A stretch of DNA of 64,000 bases from Litorivivens sp041624475 (GCF_041624475.1 NZ_JBFJUX010000010.1:1-64000), one strand, 5' to 3'; counted from the stretch's first letter, positions 29,815-39,384 are shown. The notes: generated by a model not told the origin, from the letters alone. Made by a program: numbers and translations.

Positions 29815-30663
29815 TTGAAGGTTCTGGTAATAGCAACTCCCTCTGTTCTCCAGCAGACGCTCTGCCACTGGTTTGAGGGGCGCGAGCGCGCCTACCGAGT
29901 GGTAGAGCCGGAACATGTTCAGTCATTGGGCGGTTCGGATCTGGACGGTCACGTGGTGGTGGATCTGGCAACGCTGGAAGGCTTGCAGCGTGGCACCGAC
30001 CTGATTCTCAGTGGCGAGGGGCGGCACCACCTGATTGAACTGGTGGAAGCCAGTGGCTGCCCTTTTGTGCAGCTCAGCGACGGCCGGGTGTTCGATGGCG
30101 ATGAAGCGCCGATCAATCACCGCGAGTCAGACAGCGTGCAGCCGGGCAGCGTGGCGGGTGCCAGGCTGAGTGCGGTAGAGCATCTGCTGGAGCGACATGT
30201 GCCGTCGCATGTTATTTTGCGCACGGGGCCCGTGTTCAGTAATCAGAGCGACAACTTCTTTGTAAAGCTGTTTCGGCGCCTGCTCGACGGCGGCGATATC
30301 GCTCTTAATTCCCAGCTCAAAACCTGCCCCACCCATGTCACTGATCTGGCTCGGGTTATTTCGGGGCTTATCGACCAGCTGACGTGCGGGGCGAATAACT
30401 GGGGCGTGTATCACTACAACAGTTCCGGTCCGACCTCGGCCTACGAGTTTGCCGAGGTCATGTTAGCCTTCGCCTCGCAGCAGCTCGATCTGGGTCAGAA
30501 GGCCACCAACCTGACGGTGCAGGAGGCTGGCGTGCGCATTGAGCCGGCGGTGCCTGTTTTACGCTGTGAAAAAATCCTGCACGACTTTGGTATCAAGCAG
30601 CTTCCCTGGCGCAGTTTTCTGCCGCAACCGATCAAACTACTGTGTGAGAATCACTCTCTATGA
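29815..30663 (+). CDS. RmlD-like sugar-nucleotide-binding SDR protein
   Basis: 282 residues related to dTDP-4-dehydrorhamnose reductase (RmlD-type extended SDR). An N-terminal MKVLVIATPSVLQQTL nucleotide strand is followed by VQLSDGRVFDGDEAPINHRE, the GARLSAVEHLLERHVPSHVILRTGPV region and the THVTDLARVISGLI helix. The usual GxxGxxG dinucleotide loop is degenerate, and the catalytic YxxxK is not obvious (it reads GARLSAVE), so it may not be an active reductase. A TTG start fits the family start; no strong RBS. It overlaps moaB by four bases, so a link with molybdopterin genes is inferred from position only. Confidence 0.72.
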   Translation: MKVLVIATPSVLQQTLCHWFEGRERAYRVVEPEHVQSLGGSDLDGHVVVDLATLEGLQRGTDLILSGEGRHHLIELVEASGCPFVQLSDGRVFDGDEAPINHRESDSVQPGSVAGARLSAVEHLLERHVPSHVILRTGPVFSNQSDNFFVKLFRRLLDGGDIALNSQLKTCPTHVTDLARVISGLIDQLTCGANNWGVYHYNSSGPTSAYEFAEVMLAFASQQLDLGQKATNLTVQEAGVRIEPAVPVLRCEKILHDFGIKQLPWRSFLPQPIKLLCENHSL

Positions 30664-31187
30664 CAGCACTATCTGAATCCCTTGCCTTGAATGTGGCGGT
30701 GTTGACGGTCTCCGATACGCGCGATGAAAGCAACGACACGTCCGGGGACTACCTGCGCGAGGCGGCGTTGGCGGCGGGCCATGTGATTGCCGACAAAGGC
30801 ATCGTCAAAGACGATGTCTACCAGATGCGCGCGGTGGTTTCGCGCTGGATCGCCGATCCAGGCATCGATGTGGTGTTGACCACCGGCGGCACCGGGTTTT
30901 CTGGCCGCGATTCCACGCCGGAGGCCTTGTCAGTACTGTTCGACAAGCAGATAGAGGGGTTCGGTGAATTGTTTCGGCAGATTTCCTTTCAGGAAATCGG
31001 CTCTTCGACGATTCAGTCGCGAGCCGTGGCGGGGCTCGCCAATAACACGGTGATTTTTTGTGTGCCTGGTTCGACTGGCGCCTGCCGCACAGCCTGGGAC
31101 GGCATTATCCGCGAGCAGCTGACCAGCACCCACAAACCCTGCAACTTCGTCGGCGTGCTCCGCACCCGCAAGGCGGGCGGTCACTGA
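30660..31187 (+). CDS. moaB: Molybdenum cofactor biosynthesis protein B
   Basis: 175 residues, MogA/MoaB family, which adenylates molybdopterin. Signatures: VLTVSDTRDESNDTSGDYL, TTGGTGFSGRDSTPEAL and VPGSTGACRTAWDGIIREQL. Starts inside the previous stop (ATGA) and its TGA overlaps the moeA ATG, so it is translationally coupled with both. Confidence 0.95.
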   Translation: MTALSESLALNVAVLTVSDTRDESNDTSGDYLREAALAAGHVIADKGIVKDDVYQMRAVVSRWIADPGIDVVLTTGGTGFSGRDSTPEALSVLFDKQIEGFGELFRQISFQEIGSSTIQSRAVAGLANNTVIFCVPGSTGACRTAWDGIIREQLTSTHKPCNFVGVLRTRKAGGH

Positions 31188-32386
31188 TGGCCTTGATGCC
31201 GGTTGATCAGGCGCTGCAGCAGCTTTTGGCCGACGTGCGGTTACTGCCGGTCGAGCGCTGCGGCCTCGGTCAATTGCGCGGCCGGGTGCTGCGACAATCC
31301 GTTGTCGCTGAGCTCAACGTGCCACCGCTGGATAACTCGGCGATGGACGGCTATGCCCTGCGCGCCGAGGATGCGCGGCTTTCCTGCATTCCGGTGAGCC
31401 AGCGGATCGCAGCGGGGCAGGTGGGCGAACCATTAATGCCGGGCACCGCGGCCCGCATTTTTACCGGCGCACCCATTCCGCCGGGTGCGGATACCGTGGT
31501 CATGCAGGAAGATTGCGAGCGCTTGGAAGGTGGCATCGCAGTGCGCGAGCAGCCGAAGCGGGGGCAGCATATTCGCCCCAGGGGGCAGGATATTGCCCGG
31601 GGTGAGAATAAATATCAGGGTGGAGAGCGGCTCAGTGCGGCGGATGTGGGGCTTCTGGCGGCCCTGGGCCTGGCTGAGGCCGAGGTATCGCGGCGTCCAC
31701 GTGTGGCGCTGCTGTCTACCGGCGACGAGCTGGTGGAGCCGGGCGAGGTGCTTGCGGAAGGGCAGATTTACAATTCCAATCGCGCCATGTTGGCTGCCCT
31801 GCTGGACGGTCTGGGCTGTGAGGTGCGTGACTGCGGTATTGTTGCGGACACCGCCGAGGACACGGCCGCCGCACTGGAACAGGCTGCCCGTGACTGTGAT
31901 CTGATTGTCTCTACCGGCGGTGTGTCTGCAGGTGAAGAGGACCATGTCAAAGCCCAGGTGGAAAAGCTGGGTGAGCTGAGCTTGTGGAAACTGGCGATCA
32001 AACCGGGCAAGCCGCTGGCTTACGGTCGCATTGGTGAGGCGGCCTTCTTTGGCCTGCCGGGCAATCCCTCGTCGGGATTTGTCACCTTTTTGATTCTGGT
32101 CAAACCCTATTTGTTAGCCATGCAGGGTGCGCGCGATGTGATGCCGCAGGCCTGGCCGGTGGCCGCTGATTTTGACTGGCCGAAACCGGGCCGGCGGCAG
32201 GAGTATCTTCGCGCCAGAGTTGACGTGTCAGGTGGTGAACTTAAGGCTTCGCTCTACGCCAATCAGAGTTCGGGCGTGCTGGCGTCGGCGGCCTGGGCTA
32301 ACGCGCTGGTGGTGTTGCCGGAGGGCAGGACGGTGCAAAAAGGTGAGCGGGTTGAGGCGCTGTTGCTAAAGGATTTGCTGAGCTGA
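31187..32386 (+). CDS. moeA: Molybdopterin molybdenumtransferase MoeA
   Basis: 399 residues; inserts molybdate into adenylated molybdopterin. NVPPLDNSAMDGYALRAED, GTAARIFTGAPIPPGADTVV, STGDELVEPGE and VSAGEEDHVK with GLPGNPSSGFVTF are all present. The start at 31187 overlaps the moaB stop by one base; a longer in-frame start inside moaB is rejected. Other moa genes are not in the window. Confidence 0.96.
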   Translation: MALMPVDQALQQLLADVRLLPVERCGLGQLRGRVLRQSVVAELNVPPLDNSAMDGYALRAEDARLSCIPVSQRIAAGQVGEPLMPGTAARIFTGAPIPPGADTVVMQEDCERLEGGIAVREQPKRGQHIRPRGQDIARGENKYQGGERLSAADVGLLAALGLAEAEVSRRPRVALLSTGDELVEPGEVLAEGQIYNSNRAMLAALLDGLGCEVRDCGIVADTAEDTAAALEQAARDCDLIVSTGGVSAGEEDHVKAQVEKLGELSLWKLAIKPGKPLAYGRIGEAAFFGLPGNPSSGFVTFLILVKPYLLAMQGARDVMPQAWPVAADFDWPKPGRRQEYLRARVDVSGGELKASLYANQSSGVLASAAWANALVVLPEGRTVQKGERVEALLLKDLLS

Positions 32387-32423
32387 CAGCACACCCCTCC
32401 CGGCTGGAGGGGTGTGCTGTCTT
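32386..32423. terminator. Long hairpin between moeA and fabB (possibly bidirectional)
   Basis: ACAGCACACCCCTCC and its perfect complement GGAGGGGTGTGCTGT around loop CGGCT: a 15-bp stem between two convergent genes. The T tract (CTTCTT) is weak, so termination strength is uncertain. Confidence 0.75.
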
Positions 32424-32424
32424 C

Positions 32425-33645
32425 TTAGTCTGCGTAGCGCTTGAACACCAGGGTAGCGTTAGTGCCGCCAAAGCCAAAGCTGTTCGACATGATGGTGTTC
32501 AGCGTCACCCCATCCTTGCGCTCGCGCACGATTGGCATGCCGTCGGCTTCCGGGTCCAGGGTTTCAATATTCGCGGATGCAGCGACAAAGTTGTGCTGCA
32601 TCATCAGCAGCGAGTAAATCGCCTCGTGAACGCCGGTCGCGCCCAGCGTATGGCCGGCCAGGGATTTGGTGGAGCCAACCAGTGGCAGGTTGCCGCCGGC
32701 AAAGGCTTCACGCATGGCCTTTAGTTCCTGAATGTCACCGGCGGGGGTGGAGGTACCGTGACTGTTCACGTAGTCGATGGGTGAATCCACGGTCTGCATT
32801 GCCTGCTTCATGCAGCGCACCGCGCCTTCACCGGAGGGGGCGACCATATCGTAGCCATCGGAGGTGGCGCCGTAGCCAATCACTTCACCGTAAATTTTCG
32901 CGCCGCGGGCTTTGGCGTGCTCCAGCTCTTCCAGTACCACTATGCCGGCCCCGCCGGCGATAACGAAACCGTCGCGATTGGCGTCGTAGGGGCGCGAAGC
33001 CTTGTCCGGGGTATCGTTGTATTTGGAGGAGAGTGCGCCCATGGCGTCAAACAGGCAGCTCAGGGTCCAGTGTTCCTCTTCGCCGCCACCGGCAAATACC
33101 ACATCCTGTTTGCCGAGCTGAATCAGCTCCATGGCGTTGCCGATACAGTGGGCGCTGGTAGCGCAAGCTGAGGAGATAGAGTAGTTCACGCCCTTAATTT
33201 TGAACGGCGTTGCCAAACAAGCCGATACCGTGCTGCCCATGGTCTGGGTGACGCGGTAGGGGCCGAGGCGCTTGACGCCTTTTTCGCGCAAAATGTCGGC
33301 GGACTCGATCAGGTTGGCCGAGGAGGCGCCACCAGAGCCAGCAATAATGCCGGTGCGCTCGTTGGAAACGTCGCTGTCTTCCAGCCCAGAATCGCGGATG
33401 GCTTCCTGCATAGCGATATAACTGAAGGCTGCAGCGTCGCCCATAAAGCGCTTTTGCTTGCGATCGATGAACTCGCTGGCGTCGATATCAATGCTGCCCG
33501 ATACCTGGCTGCGAAAGCCCATCTCTTTGTAGGTTTCGTTGGCTCGGATGCCGGACTTGCCCTGTTGCAGCGAGGTCAGTGCTTCGCTCAGGTTATTGCC
33601 CAGGGGGGAGACCACGCCCATGCCGGTGATGACTACGCGTTTCAT
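32425..33645 (-). CDS. fabB: 3-oxoacyl-[acyl-carrier-protein] synthase I
   Basis: 406 residues, KAS I, which elongates the cis-3-decenoyl intermediate made by FabA. The catalytic Cys lies in SSACATSAHCIGNAM, and the two His in NSHGTSTPAGD and KSLAGHTLGATG. The C-terminal NSFGFGGTNATLVF is intact. Seventeen bases downstream of fabA on the same strand, forming the classical unsaturated fatty acid operon. Confidence 0.97.
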   Translation of the reverse strand: MKRVVITGMGVVSPLGNNLSEALTSLQQGKSGIRANETYKEMGFRSQVSGSIDIDASEFIDRKQKRFMGDAAAFSYIAMQEAIRDSGLEDSDVSNERTGIIAGSGGASSANLIESADILREKGVKRLGPYRVTQTMGSTVSACLATPFKIKGVNYSISSACATSAHCIGNAMELIQLGKQDVVFAGGGEEEHWTLSCLFDAMGALSSKYNDTPDKASRPYDANRDGFVIAGGAGIVVLEELEHAKARGAKIYGEVIGYGATSDGYDMVAPSGEGAVRCMKQAMQTVDSPIDYVNSHGTSTPAGDIQELKAMREAFAGGNLPLVGSTKSLAGHTLGATGVHEAIYSLLMMQHNFVAASANIETLDPEADGMPIVRERKDGVTLNTIMSNSFGFGGTNATLVFKRYAD

Positions 33646-33662
33646 GTTTGCCTCTGTGAAAA

Positions 33663-34190
33663 TTAACCGAAATCCTTGCCGTCAGTCTGGAAAAGACCGA
33701 CGCGTAAATCCTTGGCGGTATAGATGACATCGCCGTCTACCGAAACCTGGCCGTCGGCAATGCCCATAACCAGTTTACGCTCAATGACGCGCTTCAGATC
33801 GAGCTGGTAACGCACCAGTTTGGCGTCTGGCAGAATCTGGCCGGTGAACTTTATCTCACCGGAGCCCAGTGCGCGGCCTTTGCCCTTGTTGCCCTTCCAG
33901 CCAAGGAAAAAGCCAACCAGCTGCCACATGGCATCCAGCCCGAGGCAGCCGGGCATCACCGGGTCGCCAACAAAGTGGCAGTCGAAAAACCACAGGTCCG
34001 GGTGAATATCCAGCTCTGCCACAATCTGGCCTTTGCCGAATTCGCCACCCTCATGACTGATGTGGTTTATGCGATCCACCATCAACATGTTGTCGGTTGG
34101 CAGGGTCGGGTTGCCGGGGCCAAACAGCTCGCCCTGACCGCAGGCAATAAGTTCTTCTTTGCTAAAAGAATTCTGATGAATCAAGGACAT
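33663..34190 (-). CDS. fabA: 3-hydroxydecanoyl-[ACP] dehydratase / isomerase
   Basis: 175 residues (E. coli 172). Introduces the cis double bond in anaerobic-type unsaturated fatty acid synthesis. The hot-dog active site is visible: FFDCHFVGDPVMPGCLGLDAM with catalytic His, and the Asp of GLDAMWQLVGFFLGW. First gene of fabA-fabB. Confidence 0.97.
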   Translation of the reverse strand: MSLIHQNSFSKEELIACGQGELFGPGNPTLPTDNMLMVDRINHISHEGGEFGKGQIVAELDIHPDLWFFDCHFVGDPVMPGCLGLDAMWQLVGFFLGWKGNKGKGRALGSGEIKFTGQILPDAKLVRYQLDLKRVIERKLVMGIADGQVSVDGDVIYTAKDLRVGLFQTDGKDFG

Positions 34191-34248
34191 CGGAGGGCAC
34201 TGCTTTCAGAAAATTTGCCGCATGGTAGCACAGAGATTTACTGGCGGT

Positions 34249-34270
34249 CAGCGTGTTCGCTGTCAACACT
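34249..34270 (-). promoter_or_regulatory. Inverted repeat at a -35-like element before fabA
   Basis: CAGCG-TGTT-CGCTG (34249-34262 as read on the plus strand). On the minus strand this abuts TTGACA, a consensus -35. A -10 at the right distance is poor. Position and symmetry would suit a FabR/DesT-like repressor of fabAB, but the match to a known operator is not established. Confidence 0.3.
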
Positions 34271-34362
34271 GATACTGCAATAATAGCGTCAAATAAGCGC
34301 CATCAGCGCGTCACGAAACTGCAGTACTCATGTCACTGAAACCTTTCAGGAGTGCTTGAGAC

Positions 34363-35736
34363 ATGAAGATTACTGTGATCGGGGCGGGCTATGTGGGGCT
34401 GGTGACGGCGGCCTGCCTGACAGAGATGGGCAACCGTGTGGTCTGTGTGGATGCGGCTGCGGAAAAAGTAAGCGCCTTGCGGCGCGGCGAACTGCCGATC
34501 TATGAGCCGGGGCTGGACAGTATAGTCAGTGCGGGCCTGTCGGCGGGGCTGCTGGAGTTTACAGCGTCGCTGGACGCGGCGGTGACAACATCCGACTTCA
34601 TCTTTATTGCCGTTGGTACGCCAATGCGCGCCGACGGTCACTGTGATACCTCGGCGGTTCTGGGCGTTGCCCGGAGTCTCGGCAAGGTCATCAACGATGA
34701 CACCATTGTGATTACCAAGTCGACAGTGCCGGTTGGAACGGGTGATGAGGTTGAGCGGATCATCCGTGACAAGCTTCGCCAGCGCGGTGTTTCGGCCGCC
34801 GTCGAGGTGGTCAGTAACCCGGAATTTCTGAAGGAGGGCGTCGCGGTTGCCGATTTTATGACGCCGGACCGGATTGTGGTGGGCAGCGACAGTGAGCGTG
34901 CCAGAGAGATGATGGGCATGTTATATGCGCCGTATTTGCGGCGTAATGATCGCGTTCTGTACATGGGGCGACGCGAGGCGGAAATGACCAAGTACGCAGC
35001 CAACGCCATGCTGGCGGCGCGCATTTCTTTTATGAATGAGATTGCCGAGCTGTGTGAGCACTGCGATGTGGATGTGGAGCAGGTCCGGCTCGGCATGGGG
35101 ACCGACAAGCGTATCGGCAATGCCTTTCTCTATCCCGGTGCAGGCTATGGCGGTTCCTGCTTCCCCAAAGACGTGCGGGCGTTGATTGCGACCGGTGAGG
35201 AGCGGGCACTGGATATGGCGATACTGAAATCGGTGGATCGCCGCAATCAGGCTCAGAAGCAGGTGCTGTTCGACAAGCTGCGCTCCTGTTTTGACGGGCA
35301 GCTGGAGGGGCGCACCATCGCGGTGTGGGGCCTGGCCTTTAAGCCCGGCACCGACGATATCCGCGAAGCGCCGGCTATTGCGTTAATTGAAAGCCTGGTG
35401 GCGGCAGGTGCCCGTGTTATTGCCCATGACCCGGTGGCCACGGCCAATGCGCGGCGGTACTTTGCGCGCTTCCCTCATGCGGCGCGGGTCCGCTTTGTGG
35501 ATGAGCCAATGGCGGCGGTGGTGGGGGCCGATGCGCTGGCGGTGGTTACCGAATGGAAGCGGTTCCGGCAGCCGGACTTTCGCGCGTTGAAGCTGGCCAT
35601 GCGCGGCAATCTGATTGTCGATGGGCGAAACTTGTACCATGCGGGGCATTTGCAGCGCTTAGGCTTTGACTACCGGGGCGTGGGCCGCGACAATAAAGGG
35701 CTTAACTCGCCTCACCGCGATCAAATAACACGCTGA
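34363..35736 (+). CDS. ugd: UDP-glucose 6-dehydrogenase
   Basis: 457 residues. Oxidises UDP-glucose to UDP-glucuronate with two NAD+. N-terminal MKITVIGAGYVGLVTAACL dinucleotide fold, central TKSTVPVGTGDEVE and NPEFLKEGVAVADF, catalytic Cys in GAGYGGSCFPKDVRAL, and C-terminal LAFKPGTDDIREAPA. The Cys-flanking and acceptor motifs favour UDP-glucose over GDP-mannose dehydrogenase. RBS TTTCAGGAG. First of four genes that supply sugar nucleotides. Confidence 0.93.
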   Translation: MKITVIGAGYVGLVTAACLTEMGNRVVCVDAAAEKVSALRRGELPIYEPGLDSIVSAGLSAGLLEFTASLDAAVTTSDFIFIAVGTPMRADGHCDTSAVLGVARSLGKVINDDTIVITKSTVPVGTGDEVERIIRDKLRQRGVSAAVEVVSNPEFLKEGVAVADFMTPDRIVVGSDSERAREMMGMLYAPYLRRNDRVLYMGRREAEMTKYAANAMLAARISFMNEIAELCEHCDVDVEQVRLGMGTDKRIGNAFLYPGAGYGGSCFPKDVRALIATGEERALDMAILKSVDRRNQAQKQVLFDKLRSCFDGQLEGRTIAVWGLAFKPGTDDIREAPAIALIESLVAAGARVIAHDPVATANARRYFARFPHAARVRFVDEPMAAVVGADALAVVTEWKRFRQPDFRALKLAMRGNLIVDGRNLYHAGHLQRLGFDYRGVGRDNKGLNSPHRDQITR

Positions 35737-35760
35737 TAAGTTCATTTTTAAGGGAAGTTC

Positions 35761-37173
35761 ATGCTAATACCTGTTCTGTTGTCCGGCGGCGTAGGAAGTC
35801 GGCTCTGGCCTTTGTCCCGGGAGAGTTTCCCGAAACAGTTTCAGGATTTGACCGGTGACCTCTCCATGCTGCAGGAAACCGCCGCCCGGGTTGATGGATT
35901 GAGCGATGTCGCGCCGCCACTGGTGGTGTGCAATGAAGAGCACCGTTTTCTGGTGGCCGAGCAGTTTCGCAACGAAAAGCGCAGCGCCGGCGCCATTATT
36001 CTGGAGCCCGAGGGCAAAAACACCGCTCCGGCCGTTGCATTGGCGGCGCTGCGGGCGGTGCAAACCGATGCCGATGCGGTCTTGCTGGTGCTGCCCGCCG
36101 ACCACGTTATTCGGCAGGTTGAGGCCTTCTGTGAAGCCGTCGAGCGGGGCCTGCCCTTTGCCCAGGACGGGCAGCTGGTGACTTTCGGTATCGTGCCCAC
36201 CTCACCGGAAACCGGCTATGGCTATTTGAAGCGCGGCGAGGAGCTGGCGTCTAACGCGTTTACACTGGCGCAATTTGTGGAAAAGCCCGACCTTGCGACT
36301 GCGGAAGGCTATCTCGACAGCGGCGAGTACTGCTGGAACAGCGGCATGTTCCTGTTTTCGGCTCAGGCTTATCTGGATGAGCTCGGGAAATACCAGCCCG
36401 ATATGCTTGCCGCGTGTCGCGAGGCCATGGCGGCCACGCAGACCGATATTGATTTTCTGCGGGTTGACGCCAAGGCCTTTTCGGCTTGTCCTTCAGACAG
36501 CATTGACTATGCTGTAATGGAGCATACGGATCGCGCGGTCATGGTGTCACTGGAATGCGGCTGGAGCGATGTGGGCTCCTGGTCGGCCCTGTGGGATGTT
36601 GCCGACAAAGACGAGCAGAATAACTACCTCCACGGTGACGTGCTGGTAGAGGATGTCAAAAACAGCTACTTGCGCAGTCAGGACCGTCTGCTGGCTGCGG
36701 TGGGCGTCGATAATCTGGTTATTGTGGAAACGCCCGATGCGGTGATGGTCGCGGACAAAAACCGGGTGCAGGACGTCAAGGCCATCGTCAACAAGCTCAA
36801 GGCGGCCGGGCGCGATGAGGCCAAGCACCAGTACCGGGTTTACCGCCCCTGGGGCAGCTATGAATCCCTGGTTGAGGGCGACCAGTTTCAGGTCAAGCGC
36901 ATTATTGTTAAGCCGGGTGAACGTCTATCATTGCAGATGCATCACCACCGCGCTGAACACTGGGTGGTTGTTAAAGGCACTGCCGAGGTGGTGCGTGGCG
37001 AAGAAACCATGATTCTCTCAGAGGATCAGTCCACCTACATCCCGCTGGGAACCAAACATCGCCTCAGCAATCCCGGCGTTATTCCGCTGGAGCTGATCGA
37101 GGTGCAGACCGGCAGTTATTTGGGTGAGGATGACATTGTGCGGTTCGAGGATGTTTACGGCCGCAGCGAGTAA
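35761..37173 (+). CDS. manC: Mannose-1-phosphate guanylyltransferase / mannose-6-phosphate isomerase
   Basis: 470 residues, bifunctional type II enzyme (AlgA/ManC/XanB class). The pyrophosphorylase signature LSGGVGSRLWPLSRESFPKQF is N-terminal; FVEKPDLATAEGYL and GWSDVGSWSALW follow. The C-terminal cupin isomerase has VKPGERLSLQMHHHRAEHWV with metal ligands. It makes GDP-mannose for polysaccharide or LPS. Twenty-four bases after ugd. Confidence 0.95.
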   Translation: MLIPVLLSGGVGSRLWPLSRESFPKQFQDLTGDLSMLQETAARVDGLSDVAPPLVVCNEEHRFLVAEQFRNEKRSAGAIILEPEGKNTAPAVALAALRAVQTDADAVLLVLPADHVIRQVEAFCEAVERGLPFAQDGQLVTFGIVPTSPETGYGYLKRGEELASNAFTLAQFVEKPDLATAEGYLDSGEYCWNSGMFLFSAQAYLDELGKYQPDMLAACREAMAATQTDIDFLRVDAKAFSACPSDSIDYAVMEHTDRAVMVSLECGWSDVGSWSALWDVADKDEQNNYLHGDVLVEDVKNSYLRSQDRLLAAVGVDNLVIVETPDAVMVADKNRVQDVKAIVNKLKAAGRDEAKHQYRVYRPWGSYESLVEGDQFQVKRIIVKPGERLSLQMHHHRAEHWVVVKGTAEVVRGEETMILSEDQSTYIPLGTKHRLSNPGVIPLELIEVQTGSYLGEDDIVRFEDVYGRSE

Positions 37174-37189
37174 TCACTAGGAGTTTATC

Positions 37190-38017
37190 TTGAAGAAGTG
37201 TCTTTTTCCCGTGGCGGGCTACGGTACCCGCTTTTTGCCGGCAACCAAATCCATGCCCAAAGAAATGTTGCCCATCGTCAATAAGCCGCTGGTGCAGTAC
37301 GGGGTGGAAGAAGCGATCAATGCCGGGTTGACCGACATTGCGCTGGTGACCGGGCGCGGCAAGCGGGCCATCGCCGATCACTTTGATACCAGTTATGAGC
37401 TTGAGCACCAGATATCCGGGACCTCCAAAGAGGTCTATCTGGAATCTATCCGCGAGGTCATAAGCTCCGCCACCTTTTCCATGACCCGCCAGCGTGAAAT
37501 GAAGGGCCTGGGTCATGCAATCCTCACCGGCGAAGTCTTGGTAGGCAACCAGGACGCCTTCGGCGTGATTCTGTCTGACGACCTTTGCTTGAACAATGGC
37601 GGTGACAGCGTCATGGCGCAGATGGTCAAGCTCTACAAGCAGTTTCGCTGCAGCATTGTGGCGGTTATGGAAGTGCCCAAAGACGAGGTCGACAAGTACG
37701 GGGTTATCGTCGGCACCGAGTTGAATAAAGGGCTCTACCGGGTTGACAGCATGGTGGAAAAACCCGCTGTTGATGAGGCGCCCTCTAATCTGGCGGTGAT
37801 CGGGCGTTATATTCTGACGCCGGATATCTTCGATATTCTGCGTAACACCGCGCCGGGTAAAAATGGCGAAGTGCAGATTACCGATGCCTTGAATGCACAG
37901 GCCGCCGAAGGCTGCGTTATGGCTTACAAATTTGAAGGGCGGCGCTTTGATTGTGGCAGCGTGCCCGGATTTGTAGAAGCCACCAACTATGTTTTCGAAA
38001 ATTATTACGAGAAGTGA
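37190..38017 (+). CDS. galU: UTP--glucose-1-phosphate uridylyltransferase
   Basis: 275 residues. FPVAGYGTRFLPATKSMPKEM, KPLVQYGVEEA and VEKPAVDEAPSNLAVIGRYI are typical of bacterial GalU; it makes the UDP-glucose used by Ugd next door. The TTG start is chosen because AGGAG lies 7 bases upstream and the family begins at this residue. Confidence 0.95.
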   Translation: MKKCLFPVAGYGTRFLPATKSMPKEMLPIVNKPLVQYGVEEAINAGLTDIALVTGRGKRAIADHFDTSYELEHQISGTSKEVYLESIREVISSATFSMTRQREMKGLGHAILTGEVLVGNQDAFGVILSDDLCLNNGGDSVMAQMVKLYKQFRCSIVAVMEVPKDEVDKYGVIVGTELNKGLYRVDSMVEKPAVDEAPSNLAVIGRYILTPDIFDILRNTAPGKNGEVQITDALNAQAAEGCVMAYKFEGRRFDCGSVPGFVEATNYVFENYYEK

Positions 38018-38028
38018 CAGCAAACCGA

Positions 38029-39384
38029 ATGCAAGAAATTACCTGTTTCAAGGCCTATGACGTTCGCGGTCGTGTGCCCGATCAATTAAATGAAGATGTG
38101 GCTTATCGTATCGGTCGCGCCTACGCAGAAGTGATTCAACCCGATTCAGTGGTAGTGGGTCACGACATTCGTCTGAGCAGCGAGGCCATCAAGATGGCGC
38201 TGGTGAAGGGGCTGCGTGAATCGGGGGTGGATGTCTTTGATATCGGCCAGTGCGGCACCGAAGAAATTTACTTCGCCACCAGCTACGGCAAATTTGGTGG
38301 CGGCATTGCGGTGACCGCCAGCCACAACCCGAAAGACTACAACGGCATGAAGTTTGTGCGTGAAGAGTCAAAACCGATCAGCGGTGATTCGGGCCTGTTC
38401 GATATCAAAGCCTGCGCTGAAAAGGGTGAGTTTTCGACGCCTGCACAGGCGGGCTCGTACGAGGCTTTTGCATCGTTAGAGGCCTACCTTGATCATCTGA
38501 TGAGCTACGTCGACGTTGCGGGGCTCAAACCGCTGAAGATTGTGGTCAATGCGGGTAACGGCGGCGCCGGCGCGGTCATTGATGCCATTGAAGGTCGTCT
38601 GCCCTTCAGTTTTGTGAAAGTGCATCATCAGCCTGACGGCAACTTCCCTAATGGGGTGCCGAATCCACTGCTGGAAGAAAATCGCCAGCCAACCATCGAC
38701 GCGGTGCTGGCCGAAAAAGCCGATATGGGTATTGCCTGGGACGGAGACTTCGACCGCTGTTTCTTTTTCGACGAAAACGGCCGCTTTATCGAAGGTTATT
38801 ACGTGGTCGGACTGCTGGCCGAGAGCTTCCTGCTGGATCACCCTGGTGAAAAAGTGGTGCACGACCCGCGCCTGGTCTGGAATACCCGTGAGCTGGTGGA
38901 AAGCAATAACTCGACGGCGGTGCAGAGCAAAACCGGGCACGCTTTTATCAAGGAAATCATGCGCAGTGAAAATGCCATCTACGGCGGCGAGATGAGTGCG
39001 CACCATTACTTCCGCGATTTTGCCTATTGCGATAGCGGCATGATTCCGTGGCTGCTGGTGGCGCAGCTGATTTCGCGCCGGGGTAAATCCCTGTCTCAGT
39101 TGGTGGATGAGCGTATGGAGCGTTTTCCCTGCAGTGGTGAAATCAACAGCACCATCGAAGACCCGAAAGCGGTAATTGCGGCGGTGGAGCAGGAATACGC
39201 CAGCGCGGCTGACAGCATCGAACATGTGGATGGATTGAGTGTGGCTTTCGCCGACTGGCGCTTTAATCTGCGCATGTCCAACACCGAGCCGGTGGTGCGC
39301 TTGAATGTGGAAACGCGCGGCGATCAGGCGCTGATGCGCAGCAAAACCGATGAGCTGCTGGCGTTTATGGCGAGTGTGAGCTGA
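38029..39384 (+). CDS. algC: Phosphomannomutase / phosphoglucomutase (AlgC type)
   Basis: 451 residues. Interconverts mannose and glucose 6- and 1-phosphates, feeding ManC and GalU. The active serine loop is VTASHNPKDYNGMKF; the metal loop DGDFDRCFFFDE, the sugar loop GEMSAHHYFRDF and the phosphate loop RMSNTEPVVRLN are complete. Starts 11 bases after galU; an in-frame ATG inside galU is rejected. Could equally be named manB. Confidence 0.94.
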   Translation: MQEITCFKAYDVRGRVPDQLNEDVAYRIGRAYAEVIQPDSVVVGHDIRLSSEAIKMALVKGLRESGVDVFDIGQCGTEEIYFATSYGKFGGGIAVTASHNPKDYNGMKFVREESKPISGDSGLFDIKACAEKGEFSTPAQAGSYEAFASLEAYLDHLMSYVDVAGLKPLKIVVNAGNGGAGAVIDAIEGRLPFSFVKVHHQPDGNFPNGVPNPLLEENRQPTIDAVLAEKADMGIAWDGDFDRCFFFDENGRFIEGYYVVGLLAESFLLDHPGEKVVHDPRLVWNTRELVESNNSTAVQSKTGHAFIKEIMRSENAIYGGEMSAHHYFRDFAYCDSGMIPWLLVAQLISRRGKSLSQLVDERMERFPCSGEINSTIEDPKAVIAAVEQEYASAADSIEHVDGLSVAFADWRFNLRMSNTEPVVRLNVETRGDQALMRSKTDELLAFMASVS

